Positions 1 through 10,376 are shown, counted from the first letter of the stretch. The stretch: 46,220 nt of DNA from a bacterium (GCA_016781505.1 JADDQF010000049.1:1-46220); one strand, 5' to 3'. Numbers and translations: made by a program. The notes: a model not told the origin generated them from the letters alone.

Positions 1-872
1 TCGGCATTGTTGCCAGTTCCGTCGCCGTCCGTATCGACCCACTCTGTGCTGTCTACAGGACGGGCGTCCTTGGCATCGTCAACGCCATCGCCGTCGGTAT
101 CGAGAAGGAGGGGATCGGTTATACCTAGAAATTCAGCACCGTCAGTGAGGCTATCTCCGTCAGTATCTGGGTTGAGCGGATTCGTTCCTTGCTCGAGCTC
201 CTCAATGTTGGTCAATCCATCCTTATCGGGATCGCCTAGTGCGCCGTCGGTACCCGTTGCGACTTGGGTATTGAAACCGTACTGCGTTTCCCAATCGTCT
301 GGAAGGCCATCTTTATCCTGATCGTTCCCGTACATTAATGCAACAACCGCGTCGATTTTGTACTCGATGTCGATAGGTGAGAACCGAACATAGCGATACG
401 CTCTCTTGTACTGGTTGAAATCGAAGGGAACCTTGACGATGTTTGCCGCAGAGCGACGGCCTCTGATTTGGAAATCCGCGCTGGTAATATCCCGTCCCTG
501 CTCGTCCACAAAGGTTACAGTTACCTTCGCGGATGTGTTGGAGCGGTGGTAGTGGACCACCAAAGTACCGGTCCCTGCCTCATCTGCACCCATGTCGAGA
601 ACGAGACTCGCATCCTTGGGATCGATGACTTTTGAAGCTTGTGGAACAACGGCGTACTGCCGGTCTGGAGCACCAAGTGCGTTGACCGCAGCGGCATGGT
701 TTACAGCCGCGCCAGTGCTGGGTGCGACCGCGTCTGCATACGGGTCGGAAGGAGTGGTCGCGAAGGCTGGCCATGAAACAAGGGTTAAAGCAAGCAGGGA
801 AAGAATTGATACACGGCCAAAACGATTGCGCGACACGGACAAGCTTGAACGACTAAAGAAAGAATTGGACAT
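1..872 (-). CDS. Secreted protein with thrombospondin type 3 (calcium-binding) repeats, 3' end outside window
   Basis: About 290 residues are visible and the frame is still open at base 1, so the protein is partial. The start is the ATG at 870-872, preceded by an AGGAGG ribosome site about 5 nt away. Residues 1-38 form a signal peptide: a basic, serine-rich start (MSNSFFSRSS), a hydrophobic core (ILSLLALTLV), then SWPAFA. Residues 45-185 look like a beta-rich extracellular domain that I do not recognise. From about residue 190 come Asp-rich repeats (DQDKDGLPDDWE, DPDKDGLTN, DTDGDSLTDG, DTDGDGVDD), the calcium-binding TSP type 3 pattern. Such repeats commonly occur in adhesion and matrix proteins. 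The leader carries two c-di-GMP aptamers, which fits a surface or biofilm role. The gene looks less GC-rich than its neighbours, possibly from transfer. The precise function is unknown. Confidence 0.85.
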   Translation of the reverse strand, partial: MSNSFFSRSSLSVSRNRFGRVSILSLLALTLVSWPAFATTPSDPYADAVAPSTGAAVNHAAAVNALGAPDRQYAVVPQASKVIDPKDASLVLDMGADEAGTGTLVVHYHRSNTSAKVTVTFVDEQGRDITSADFQIRGRRSAANIVKVPFDFNQYKRAYRYVRFSPIDIEYKIDAVVALMYGNDQDKDGLPDDWETQYGFNTQVATGTDGALGDPDKDGLTNIEELEQGTNPLNPDTDGDSLTDGAEFLGITDPLLLDTDGDGVDDAKDARPVDSTEWVDTDGDGTGNNA

Positions 873-916
873 GAAAACCTCCTGAAACGTTTGAGACGTT
901 CGCGTCGAGGAAGCTT

Positions 917-1010
917 TCACACAGGGTGGCCCGGCGACCATGGCAAACTTGCTGTAGGCCCGTGGCTTTGCGTCACCGCCTTTCGACGGCTTTGCCTTTG
1001 TCAAGCGTGA
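917..1010 (-). ncRNA. GEMM-I cyclic-di-GMP riboswitch, proximal copy
   Basis: Read on the minus strand the segment has the GEMM-I layout: a closing stem (UCACGC with GUGUGA at 1005-1010 and 917-922), the AAAGGCAAAGCC entry, a first hairpin closed by a CGAAAGG loop, the signature GACGCAAAGCCACGGG, a second variable hairpin, and a CGCCGGG exit. The base corresponding to G20 of the Vc2 aptamer is G. In this family G there favours c-di-GMP, whereas A marks cGAMP-type members. It ends about 45 nt before the start codon. A CCUC run (907-910) and a small AACGU/ACGUU hairpin lie between it and the AGGAGG ribosome site, so control of translation is possible; that part is inference. Confidence 0.9.
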
Positions 1011-1045
1011 GCTCTAAGTTGATGTCTACGGTGTAAAACCTGTTG

Positions 1046-1077
1046 AAACAAAAACCTGGCTCGTTACGAGCCAGGTT
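1046..1077 (-). terminator. Intrinsic terminator between the two riboswitches
   Basis: On the minus strand an 11-bp perfect stem (AACCTGGCTCG / CGAGCCAGGTT, 1053-1063 with 1067-1077) with a TAA loop is followed by TTTTGTTT. It lies after the distal aptamer and before the proximal one. Its 5' arm can instead pair with the exit strand of the distal aptamer (1071-1079 with 1103-1111, nine pairs including one G-U), so it looks like the expression platform of the distal riboswitch. Confidence 0.88.
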
Positions 1078-1093
1078 GCGGAATCCCAAGGGT

Positions 1094-1188
1094 TTGGATT
1101 CGGCAACCCGGCGATCCAGATCTGCAGTACCTGGACCCGTGGCTTTGCGTCCCCACCTTACGATGGGTTTGCCTTTTCGGTATCTCAA
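1094..1188 (-). ncRNA. GEMM-I cyclic-di-GMP riboswitch, distal copy
   Basis: This is a second aptamer with the same elements: AAAAGGCAAACCC, a hairpin with an AUCGUAAGGU loop, GGGACGCAAAGCCACGGG, a variable hairpin (CCAG/CUGG) and the CGCCGGG exit. A short closing stem can form between UUG-A-GAU (1182-1188) and AUCCAA (1094-1099). The G20-equivalent is G, as in the proximal copy. The exit strand CCGGGUUGC (1103-1111) is complementary to the 5' arm of the terminator that follows. Ligand binding should hold that strand and let the terminator form, so the predicted sense is OFF at high c-di-GMP. The aptamer call is strong; the switching sense is inference. Confidence 0.88.
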
Positions 1189-1221
1189 CTGTACACACCT
1201 GACCTTACCCCGCACCTTATC

Positions 1222-1331
1222 AAAAAAGCCGTCTCCCAAAAACATTTTTTCCGGCACTTTTAGATTGGTTGAAGCCCGTTCACTATCTGGTAGGCTGGGC
1301 CGCACCATGAACAGCTCAGTGGGGGAGACGG
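1222..1331 (-). other. Unassigned structured RNA candidate ending in a U-run
   Basis: On the minus strand CCGTCTCCC (1323-1331) can pair perfectly with GGGAGACGG (1229-1237) and is followed by C and six T. The 85-nt interior can fold further: GUUCAU with GUGAAC, and GGU with ACC inside it. The arrangement resembles a closed multi-helix RNA with an intrinsic terminator, directly upstream of the tandem aptamers. I recognise no known family. It may be chance or a degraded element end. I see nothing else in 1332-1499 and no convincing promoter for the downstream leader. Confidence 0.35.
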
Positions 1332-1499
1332 TTATTACAGCTGAAATTGTTTACAGTTGCAGAAGGGCTTGCTTGGGAAGAGCGGATTTGCGAGACCGAA
1401 CGATCCGGTAGCAAGCGCGCATAATGGCGGGGGAACACAAGCTGACGGAATGCAGCGTCGAGCCGTATCCGATCCGAACCGATCTACGCGAAGATGAGG

Positions 1500-2090
1500 T
1501 TAGGGTGAGTTGGAAGCGTCGTCGAGCTGCCGCACAACCCGCGCAGGATTGCCGGCGACAACCACATCAGCGGGCACGTCACGGGTAACGACCGCCCTAA
1601 ACCCGACCACGGAATTAGCGCCGATGGTTACGCCCTTAAGGACAACCGTCTGTCCGGCGAGCCAAACATTATCACCGATGCTGATAGGGGCGCTCAGGAC
1701 GGGAGCATGAGGATTGGTTGCCCGGTCGCGACGCAGGCTATGAAAGTCGGTATCGACCAGCAAGGTCGAGCCGAGGATACAGTGATCGCCAATGGTGATG
1801 CCGCGCTTCGCCATCAATCCGACGCCATTCAGCCGCACATGCGAGCCGATGCGAATCGTAACATCCGGGCTGAAGGTAATGATGACATTGCGCTCTTCGT
1901 GGGCCCAGGCATTAACGTCGGCGCCAAAGACAACCCGCCCCGGCCCGCGGATGACCAGCTTACGGTTGGCTTGAAAGCCTGGGCCAAACTGCACCCGATC
2001 CCCGCGCAGCAGGCGATACTTCACCATCACATACTGCGTCAGTATGCGAACGACCGCCCATTTCGCAATAGCCTTAAGCCCTTGGATCAT
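1500..2090 (-). CDS. Left-handed beta-helix (hexapeptide repeat) acyltransferase
   Basis: The 196-residue protein consists mostly of hexapeptide repeats in the form [LIV]-G-x4 (for example ITIGDHCILGSTLL and PISIGDNVWLAGQTV). It ends with the typical VTRDVPADVVVAGNPARVVR of the WcaF/maltose acetyltransferase-like group. The His in TDFHS (around residue 118) is the expected catalytic base. Such enzymes move an acetyl or other acyl group from acyl-CoA (or ACP) to a sugar hydroxyl or amine, usually in surface polysaccharide synthesis; the acceptor here cannot be told. The first 35 residues are basic and partly hydrophobic. The gene starts 24 nt after the methyltransferase stop and probably shares its transcript, although no functional link is evident. 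Confidence 0.85.
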   Translation of the reverse strand: MIQGLKAIAKWAVVRILTQYVMVKYRLLRGDRVQFGPGFQANRKLVIRGPGRVVFGADVNAWAHEERNVIITFSPDVTIRIGSHVRLNGVGLMAKRGITIGDHCILGSTLLVDTDFHSLRRDRATNPHAPVLSAPISIGDNVWLAGQTVVLKGVTIGANSVVGFRAVVTRDVPADVVVAGNPARVVRQLDDASNSP

Positions 2091-2114
2091 AGCCAGCCCC
2101 GCCGCTCCCCATCG

Positions 2115-3095
2115 CTACTCGTCGTTGGTCGCGGTCGCGTAGCGCCACAGGCGCACCTGTGGCAGCTGCTCCAGGCGCTGGAGGCGCAACAACGTCTTCT
2201 CGATCGCCACGGGGTTAGCATCGGCAAGGGTGGCATGACGGCCGAGCTTCGCGCTGACGACCGCGGTGGTACCCGATCCGCCGCATAGATCGAGCACGTG
2301 ATCGCCAGGAGCGCTGGACGCCAGCACGATCCGCCTTAACAACGCTTCCGGCTTTTGCGTTTCATAGCCCACCCGCTCGCCGTGCAGCCGGGCGACCACC
2401 GGAAAATACCACCAATCTTCGGGCACCTTGCCGCGCTCCAAGTCGGGCACTTTGCCAAAGCCCGCTTTGGGACTGCTGCGAAAGGTGCGGACGGTCGCTT
2501 GATCGTAGGGCACACGCACGGCATCCGCGTTGAAATAGTAGGAGCGGCTTTTGGTATACACCAGGATGGTATCGTGCTTGCGCTTAAAGGCTGAAGTGAT
2601 GGGCGAAGGACCGTGGTAGCACCAGATAATTTCGTTCAGCAGCCGATCGCGACCGAACAACCGATCCAGCATCACTTTTACGTAATGCACGGCGTGCCAA
2701 TCGAGATGCACATAGAGCGTGCCGTCGTCGGCGAGCAGGTCGCGGGCAACGACCAGCCGCGCTTCAAGCCACTGCAGGTAGTGATCGAAATCGGCGTCGT
2801 CGGCGTAGGCGTGTACAACCTCCGATTGGACGCCTTTGCCGCCGTTTACGCGGGCACCATAGGTTTTACCACTCCCAAAGGGCGGATCGAGGTAGATCAG
2901 CCGGTAGCGGACGTTTTGACTCAACAGCCAGCGTCCAATTGCCAGGTTATCGCCGCAGTACAGGTCAATAGCGGTCGCGGTGGAGGTGTTTGTTGGAGAT
3001 AGGGCCAGCGCCACGGGTACGGCATCGATCTCGGTTGTGCGTAGCTGTGACAAGTTTAATGCCTGGTAGTTGTGTTCAAATGTACCGCGGCCCAT
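2115..3095 (-). CDS. DNA methyltransferase of the N6-adenine/N4-cytosine type (beta-class order), orphan
   Basis: The protein has 326 residues from the ATG at 3095, chosen because GGAGGAG lies 5 nt upstream and a promoter lies just before that; the frame stays open further upstream into the uvrA end. The catalytic motif IV is DPPF (residues 70-73, YLDPPFGSGKTYG). The AdoMet-binding motif is near the C-terminus (VLDLCGGSGTTAV, about 270-282), preceded by TQKPEALLRR. The order IV then I is that of beta-class enzymes (Pfam N6_N4_Mtase). The usual FxGxG appears as LCGGSG. No restriction endonuclease gene lies beside it, so it may be a solitary modification enzyme with a regulatory or protective role. 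The recognition sequence cannot be predicted. Confidence 0.88.
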   Translation of the reverse strand: MGRGTFEHNYQALNLSQLRTTEIDAVPVALALSPTNTSTATAIDLYCGDNLAIGRWLLSQNVRYRLIYLDPPFGSGKTYGARVNGGKGVQSEVVHAYADDADFDHYLQWLEARLVVARDLLADDGTLYVHLDWHAVHYVKVMLDRLFGRDRLLNEIIWCYHGPSPITSAFKRKHDTILVYTKSRSYYFNADAVRVPYDQATVRTFRSSPKAGFGKVPDLERGKVPEDWWYFPVVARLHGERVGYETQKPEALLRRIVLASSAPGDHVLDLCGGSGTTAVVSAKLGRHATLADANPVAIEKTLLRLQRLEQLPQVRLWRYATATNDE

Positions 3096-3116
3096 ACATA
3101 CTCCTCCTCGCGCCGC

Positions 3117-3146
3117 ACTATAGTATGGATGTGTGCTCGGCGTCAA
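3117..3146 (-). promoter_or_regulatory. Sigma70-type promoter of the methyltransferase
   Basis: The minus strand has TTGACG (3141-3146), an 18-nt spacer and TATAGT (3117-3122), each hexamer one base from consensus. The predicted start near 3110 lies just upstream of the GGAGGAG site, which supports the ATG at 3095. Confidence 0.7.
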
Positions 3147-3189
3147 TAGCCCAGTGCAGGCGACCTTGTCGGGCCGGCTCCTCGGCCGC

Positions 3190-3232
3190 GACAAAAACAA
3201 CAAACCTCCCGGCGCTAAGCACGCAGGAGGTT
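3190..3232 (-). terminator. Terminator of uvrA
   Basis: AACCTCC and GGAGGTT arms (3226-3232 and 3203-3209, read on the minus strand) are followed by TTTGTTGTTTTTGTC. It begins 23 nt after the uvrA stop and lies just upstream of the methyltransferase promoter. Confidence 0.7.
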
Positions 3233-3255
3233 CGGGAGCGACGTATGGCACCGGG

Positions 3256-6507
<3,252 letters not shown>

Positions 6508-6639
6508 GTGGTTTCTTCCCCCAACCTGGAATCCTGCGCCAGGTGTTGCGTGCGGCGATGGCAGGCGACAGTGCCCGTCGAGGCAACAAAAAAGCCGCGG
6601 CTCATCCTCATTGGTGCGAGTTGCAGATGGGCAGCGACA

Positions 6640-6653
6640 CGAACACTTGTACG
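6640..6653. promoter_or_regulatory. Candidate LexA (SOS) box of uvrA
   Basis: CGAACACTTGTACG differs at one base from the palindromic Gram-positive SOS box form CGAAC-N4-GTTCG. It lies 5 nt downstream of the -10 hexamer of the uvrA promoter, over the predicted start point, where a repressor would block transcription. uvrA is a classic SOS gene. The LexA motif of this organism is unknown and no lexA gene is in the window. Confidence 0.45.
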
Positions 6654-6658
6654 AGGCA

Positions 6659-6687
6659 ATTGTACCATTGGTTCGCTTCGGGATCAA
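6659..6687 (-). promoter_or_regulatory. Sigma70-type promoter of uvrA
   Basis: TTGATC (6682-6687), a 17-nt spacer and TACAAT (6659-6664) are read on the minus strand. The start point is predicted near 6652, giving a leader of about 145 nt that contains no obvious gene. Confidence 0.7.
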
Positions 6688-6799
6688 TAGTTTCCGACTT
6701 CTCGGACGAAGAACAAGCGCAGGAGATTACGGCTTGCGGCAGGAAGTAAACCGCGATGGCAGGGTCAATGACGGAGGTCAGCTGCAAGCTTTTTGAGGC

Positions 6800-6808
6800 T
6801 GCTACAAT
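6800..6808 (+). promoter_or_regulatory. Extended -10 promoter of rph
   Basis: TGCTACAAT is an extended -10 (TGN plus TACAAT at 6803-6808) 27 nt before the rph start. No good -35 hexamer is seen, which is tolerated in extended -10 promoters. The rest of the 6508-6834 interval holds the uvrA promoter and LexA-like box and no gene. Confidence 0.5.
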
Positions 6809-6834
6809 AGCGCATTAACCAAATGAGGAGCACC

Positions 6835-7548
6835 ATGCAACGAGTTGATGGGCGGCAAGCGGATCAGCTGCGGCCAGCTGAATTTGTGTTCAATGTGCAG
6901 CAATACGCCGAAGGCTCGGTGCTGATCAAGCTGGGCAATACCCATGTCTTATGCAGCGCCAGCGTCGAAAACAGCGTACCGCCCTGGCTAAAGGGCCGGG
7001 GGCAAGGGTGGCTGACCGCGGAGTATGCCCTGCTGCCACGGGCGACGCATACCCGCACCCGGCGTGAGCGCGCGGGAGCCGGCGGCCGGACGCAGGAGAT
7101 TCAGCGACTGATCGGCCGGTCACTACGAGCCGCGATCGACTTAACCTTGCTGGGGGAGCGGACCATCACGGTTGACTGTGATGTGCTGCAGGCGGATGGC
7201 GGCACGCGGACCGCGGCAATAACCGGCGGGTATGTTGCGCTTGAACAGGCGATTAACAAGCTGCTTGCGGATGGAGCGCTAGGTAGCTCGCCGCTGATTA
7301 CCTCGATCGCGGCGGTGAGCGTTGGGATCGTTGGGGGCGTACCGCTGCTAGACCTGGCCTACGCCGAAGATAGTGCGGCTGACGTCGACTGCAACATTGT
7401 GCAGGCGGGCACAGGCGCCTTTGTCGAGGTGCAAAGCACGGCCGAGCACCAGGCGTTTACCCGTGCTGAGTTGAATACCCTGCTCGATTTGGCTGAAGGC
7501 GGCATTCGGCAGCTGATGCAGCTTCAGCGCGATAGCTTGGGGCAGTAG
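6835..7548 (+). CDS. rph: Ribonuclease PH
   Basis: RNase PH is a phosphate-dependent 3'-5' exoribonuclease that trims the 3' ends of tRNA precursors and other stable RNAs. The 237-residue length is typical. Family blocks are intact: the [10 protein letters not shown] opening, [37 protein letters not shown], the [15 protein letters not shown] segment with phosphate-binding arginines, [16 protein letters not shown], and the C-terminal DLDY-like [11 protein letters not shown]. The ATG at 6835 is chosen over the one at 6823 because GAGGAG (6825-6830) sits 4 nt before it and the protein then starts as usual for the family. It is divergent from uvrA and appears monocistronic. Confidence 0.96.
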   Translation: MQRVDGRQADQLRPAEFVFNVQQYAEGSVLIKLGNTHVLCSASVENSVPPWLKGRGQGWLTAEYALLPRATHTRTRRERAGAGGRTQEIQRLIGRSLRAAIDLTLLGERTITVDCDVLQADGGTRTAAITGGYVALEQAINKLLADGALGSSPLITSIAAVSVGIVGGVPLLDLAYAEDSAADVDCNIVQAGTGAFVEVQSTAEHQAFTRAELNTLLDLAEGGIRQLMQLQRDSLGQ

Positions 7549-7630
7549 CCATGGGGCAGCAGCTTTCGGCTACGCAGCGGGCTCCTCGGCGCGGAAGGCA
7601 AGGCCGTCTGCGAGCCTCCATACACCATGC

Positions 7631-7660
7631 AACCCCTCGGCATAACCAGCTAGGGGTTTG
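7631..7660 (+). terminator. Candidate terminator of rph overlapping the next promoter
   Basis: AACCCCT (7631-7637) pairs with AGGGGTT (7652-7658), with only a short T-run after it. Its 3' arm reaches the -35 element of the rmlD promoter. The hairpin is weak and the loop is 14 nt. Confidence 0.4.
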
Positions 7661-7686
7661 ACAAGGGAATAGCGATGTTCTACCAT
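7658..7686 (+). promoter_or_regulatory. Sigma70-type promoter of the rmlD-glycosyltransferase operon
   Basis: A consensus TTGACA (7658-7663), a 17-nt spacer and TACCAT (7681-7686). The start is predicted near 7693, about 25 nt before the GTG start of rmlD. Confidence 0.65.
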
Positions 7687-7718
7687 GCCGGACCGTAGAT
7701 AGGCTGGGGGGCCATACC

Positions 7719-8570
7719 GTGCGAATCTTAATTACGGGAGCTCATGGGCAAGTTGGACAAGCGCTGGTTGCCGCGTTACAAGACACCCATACGCTGCTCA
7801 GGCCACAGCGCAATGAGCTCGACATCAGCCACAGCACGGTTGTCGGACGCATCATCGAACAAGCACCAGAGCTGGTTATCCACTCAGCGGCATGGACAAA
7901 CGTGGATGCGTGTGCCCGCGAGCCAGACCAAGCGCTGTTGATCAATGGTTTGGGCACGAAGCATGTTGTTCTTGCATGTCAAGCGCTGGATATTCCGCTG
8001 GTCTATGTCAGTACGAACGAGGTTTTTGACGGCTCTGCCACCCGACCTTATCTTGAGTATGATCAACCGCGGCCGATCAATCCATACGCCTATTCCAAGT
8101 GGGTTGGCGAACAAGTGGTCCAGCAGCTGTTGCGCAAATTTTATATTGTGCGGGTCGCGTGGGTCTTTGGCGGCCCGCGTAACTTTGTACAGACGATGGT
8201 ACGGCTAGCCCAAGAACGCTCTGAGCTGGCGGTGGTGGACGACGAAATCGGCAATCCGACCTTTGCGCCGGATATCGCCGAGGGCATAGCCCGCCTGATC
8301 GAGCAGCCGGCCTACGGCACGTATCATTTGGTCAACGATGGGCATTGTTCCCGGCACGAGTTCGCGCGCGAAATTTTGCAGCAAGTAGGGCGGAGCGACG
8401 TCCATGTGCGGCCGATCAAGCTCGCCGAGTACAAGCGTGATAGCACGCCACCGCCCTTCGGCGCACTGCGTAACTTCGTGGCGGCAACCGACCTCGGCAT
8501 TCAGCTGCAGCCCTGGCAAACAGCATTACGCACCTTTCTCGCCCAGCTCAGCCAGCCGCACGACGCATGA
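7719..8570 (+). CDS. rfbD: dTDP-4-dehydrorhamnose reductase
   Basis: This NADPH-dependent short-chain reductase carries out the last step of dTDP-L-rhamnose synthesis, reducing dTDP-4-keto-L-rhamnose. The 283-residue length matches RmlD/RfbD. Seen are the Rossmann motif GAHGQVG (7-13), the DISHSTVVGRIIEQ and HSAAWTNVDACAREPDQA blocks, STNEVFDG, the Tyr-x3-Lys pair (Y123, K127 in YAYSKWVGE) and the VRVAWVFGG region. The start is a GTG at 7719 with a G-run ribosome site about 7 nt upstream. Its last bases overlap the next glycosyltransferase (ATGA), so the two are translationally coupled. The rmlABC genes are not in the window. Confidence 0.92.
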   Translation: MRILITGAHGQVGQALVAALQDTHTLLRPQRNELDISHSTVVGRIIEQAPELVIHSAAWTNVDACAREPDQALLINGLGTKHVVLACQALDIPLVYVSTNEVFDGSATRPYLEYDQPRPINPYAYSKWVGEQVVQQLLRKFYIVRVAWVFGGPRNFVQTMVRLAQERSELAVVDDEIGNPTFAPDIAEGIARLIEQPAYGTYHLVNDGHCSRHEFAREILQQVGRSDVHVRPIKLAEYKRDSTPPPFGALRNFVAATDLGIQLQPWQTALRTFLAQLSQPHDA

Positions 8571-9514
8571 TCGACGTTATTATTCCCAACTACAATGGCG
8601 CCGCGCTGTTACCAGTCTGTCTTGAGGCACTGCGGCGGCAAACCCGGCGTGACTTCAAGATCACCGTCGTTGACGATGCGTCGACGGATCAGTCAGTTGA
8701 ACTGTTGCAGACGCGCTATCCCGAGGTAGCAGTGCTGCCGCTGCGCAAAAACAGCGGCCTGGCCAAGGCCATTAACCTCGCGATCGCCGCAACGCAGCAT
8801 GAGTACGTCGTGCTGCTCAACAACGACACCGAGGCCGACGAGCAGTGGCTAGCCAAATTGGTGGGCGCGTTAGAAACACATCCCGAGTGCGCGTTTGCAG
8901 CCAGCAAGCTCCGTCTCTTCGACCGGCGCACCGTGTTGCATTCAGCTGGGGACGGTTACCGCGGGAACGGCGTACCCTTCAATCGGGGGGTGTGGGAAGT
9001 TGACCAGGGCCAGTACGATACGTCTGTCGATGTTTTTGGTCCCTGTGCGGGAGCGGCTGCGTATCGCCGAACAGCGCTGGAAGCCTTGGCGAGCGATGGA
9101 CGCGTCTTCGACGAAGACTTGTTTATGTATTGCGAAGATGTGGATTTAAACGTCCGGGCTCGTCTGGCCGGGATGCGGACCCTGTTTGTGGCTGAAGCCG
9201 TCGTGTACCATATGCTCAGCGCGACCGGCGGGGGAACGCTGGCGAGCTATTATTGTGGCCGCAACTTTATTCTGGTGTGGGCCAAAAACATGCCACGCGC
9301 TGCCGTGAGCAAATATATCGGCAGCTTCCTGGCGCAACAGCTGCAGATTACGTTCAGTGCCCTACGTCACATCCGCGGCGCTGCAGCTCGGGCTCGGCTG
9401 CGAGGTCAACTCGCCGGACTAGTGGCGCTGCCACGTTTCGTGAAAAAGCGCCGGACCATACGGCAACACCAGCAGTTGGTAGATGCGCAATTTATCGCCT
9501 TGCTTGGCAAGTAG
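8567..9514 (+). CDS. Family 2 glycosyltransferase, rhamnosyltransferase-like
   Basis: A 315-residue GT-A fold glycosyltransferase. Motifs: IIPNYNGAALLPVCLEAL at the N-terminus, VDDASTD (about 37-43), the DxD-like NNDTEAD, and FDEDLFMYCEDVDLNVRARLAG, the ED-W-type acceptor segment of WbbL/rhamnosyl-transferring GT2 enzymes. The C-terminal third is basic and partly hydrophobic, suggesting membrane association. The 4-bp overlap with rmlD makes dTDP-rhamnose the likely donor (inference). It probably adds rhamnose to a cell-surface glycan or lipid-linked precursor. Confidence 0.88.
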   Translation: MIDVIIPNYNGAALLPVCLEALRRQTRRDFKITVVDDASTDQSVELLQTRYPEVAVLPLRKNSGLAKAINLAIAATQHEYVVLLNNDTEADEQWLAKLVGALETHPECAFAASKLRLFDRRTVLHSAGDGYRGNGVPFNRGVWEVDQGQYDTSVDVFGPCAGAAAYRRTALEALASDGRVFDEDLFMYCEDVDLNVRARLAGMRTLFVAEAVVYHMLSATGGGTLASYYCGRNFILVWAKNMPRAAVSKYIGSFLAQQLQITFSALRHIRGAAARARLRGQLAGLVALPRFVKKRRTIRQHQQLVDAQFIALLGK

Positions 9515-9523
9515 AGGACGTTT

Positions 9524-10312
9524 GTGCCACCTTTTCTGTCGATTGTTGTGCCTGCGTATAACGAGGAGCGCCGCCTGCCCGCAACCCTGCAGGCCATCCT
9601 TCACTTTTTAGCAGCGCAACCTTTCGACGCAGAAATTATCATTGCCGACGATGGTAGCACGGATCGCACCGGGCAGCTGGTCGAGCAGCTGATGCAGGAG
9701 CAGCGCAACCTCCATTTACTGAAGCTGGACCACCGGGGCAAAGGTTTTGCCGTACGCGCAGGAGCATTAGCTGCTCAAGGCACCTATGTGCTGCTCTGCG
9801 ACGCAGATCTGGCCGTGCCGATCGAAGAATGGCACAAGCTGCAGCCGTACTGCATGGAGGGGTATCAGGTTGTGATTGGGTCGCGCGAGGGCTTAGGAGC
9901 CCAGCGTTTAGGCGAGCCGCGCTACCGGCACTTCATGGGCCGCGTCTTTAATGCGGTGGTGCGCTTGGTTGCCTTGGGTGGGATTCAGGATACGCAGTGT
10001 GGCTTCAAGGCATTCCATCACGAGGCCAGCCAGCATATTTTTCGCAGCGTGCAGCTGTACGGCGCAGACGCCAAGCTGGTGCAGGGAGCAGCCGTCACGG
10101 CGTTTGACGTCGAAGCCTTGTTTTTAGCCCGCAAGTTTGGGTATCGGATTAAGGAAATTCCGGTGCTGTGGCGCTATGGCGTCGAAACCAAAGTTGATCC
10201 ATTGCGCGATTCGCTGCGCAACTTCGGCGACGTGCTCCGTGTCCGCTGGAATGACCTTCGCGGCCGCTACCCTTCGCTCCACACCGCCGCCAGCGAAACG
10301 TTGCCCAAGTAA
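9524..10312 (+). CDS. Family 2 glycosyltransferase, dolichyl-phosphate glucosyltransferase (Alg5)-like
   Basis: The 262-residue protein has the GT2 opening SIVVPAYNEERRLPATL, the nucleotide-sugar site ADDGSTDRT, the KGFAVRAGALAA block, the DxD motif DADLAVP, and the distal GIQDTQCGFKAF...FDVEALFLARKFGYRI segment typical of polyprenyl-phosphate glucosyl/mannosyltransferases of the Alg5/DPM group. Such enzymes charge a lipid phosphate with a hexose for later transfer outside the membrane. No C-terminal membrane helices are seen, as in the soluble members. The start is GTG with GAGGACG upstream, 9 nt after the previous stop; third gene of the rmlD operon. Confidence 0.88.
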   Translation: MPPFLSIVVPAYNEERRLPATLQAILHFLAAQPFDAEIIIADDGSTDRTGQLVEQLMQEQRNLHLLKLDHRGKGFAVRAGALAAQGTYVLLCDADLAVPIEEWHKLQPYCMEGYQVVIGSREGLGAQRLGEPRYRHFMGRVFNAVVRLVALGGIQDTQCGFKAFHHEASQHIFRSVQLYGADAKLVQGAAVTAFDVEALFLARKFGYRIKEIPVLWRYGVETKVDPLRDSLRNFGDVLRVRWNDLRGRYPSLHTAASETLPK

Positions 10313-10334
10313 CAACGTCGCACTGCATCGGACA

Positions 10335-10365
10335 CAGCGGGTATGACTGCTTGTCATACCCGCTG
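10335..10365. terminator. Hairpin between convergent genes
   Basis: A perfect 13-bp inverted repeat (10335-10347 with 10353-10365; arm CAGCGGGTATGAC) with a 5-nt loop lies between the convergent glycosyltransferase and slipin genes. It lacks a clear U-run, so termination is inferred from position. Confidence 0.6.
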
Positions 10366-10376
10366 CGTGTGCCCAG

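Noticed and set aside
973-1308. 111-residue minus-strand frame through the leader
   Set aside because: It spans both the distal aptamer and the terminator and has no ribosome site; the RNA elements explain the conservation-like signal.
6508-6687. 60-residue N-terminal extension of UvrA from a TTG at 6687
   Set aside because: The TTG is the -35 hexamer of the uvrA promoter and the family sequence begins at [10 protein letters not shown].
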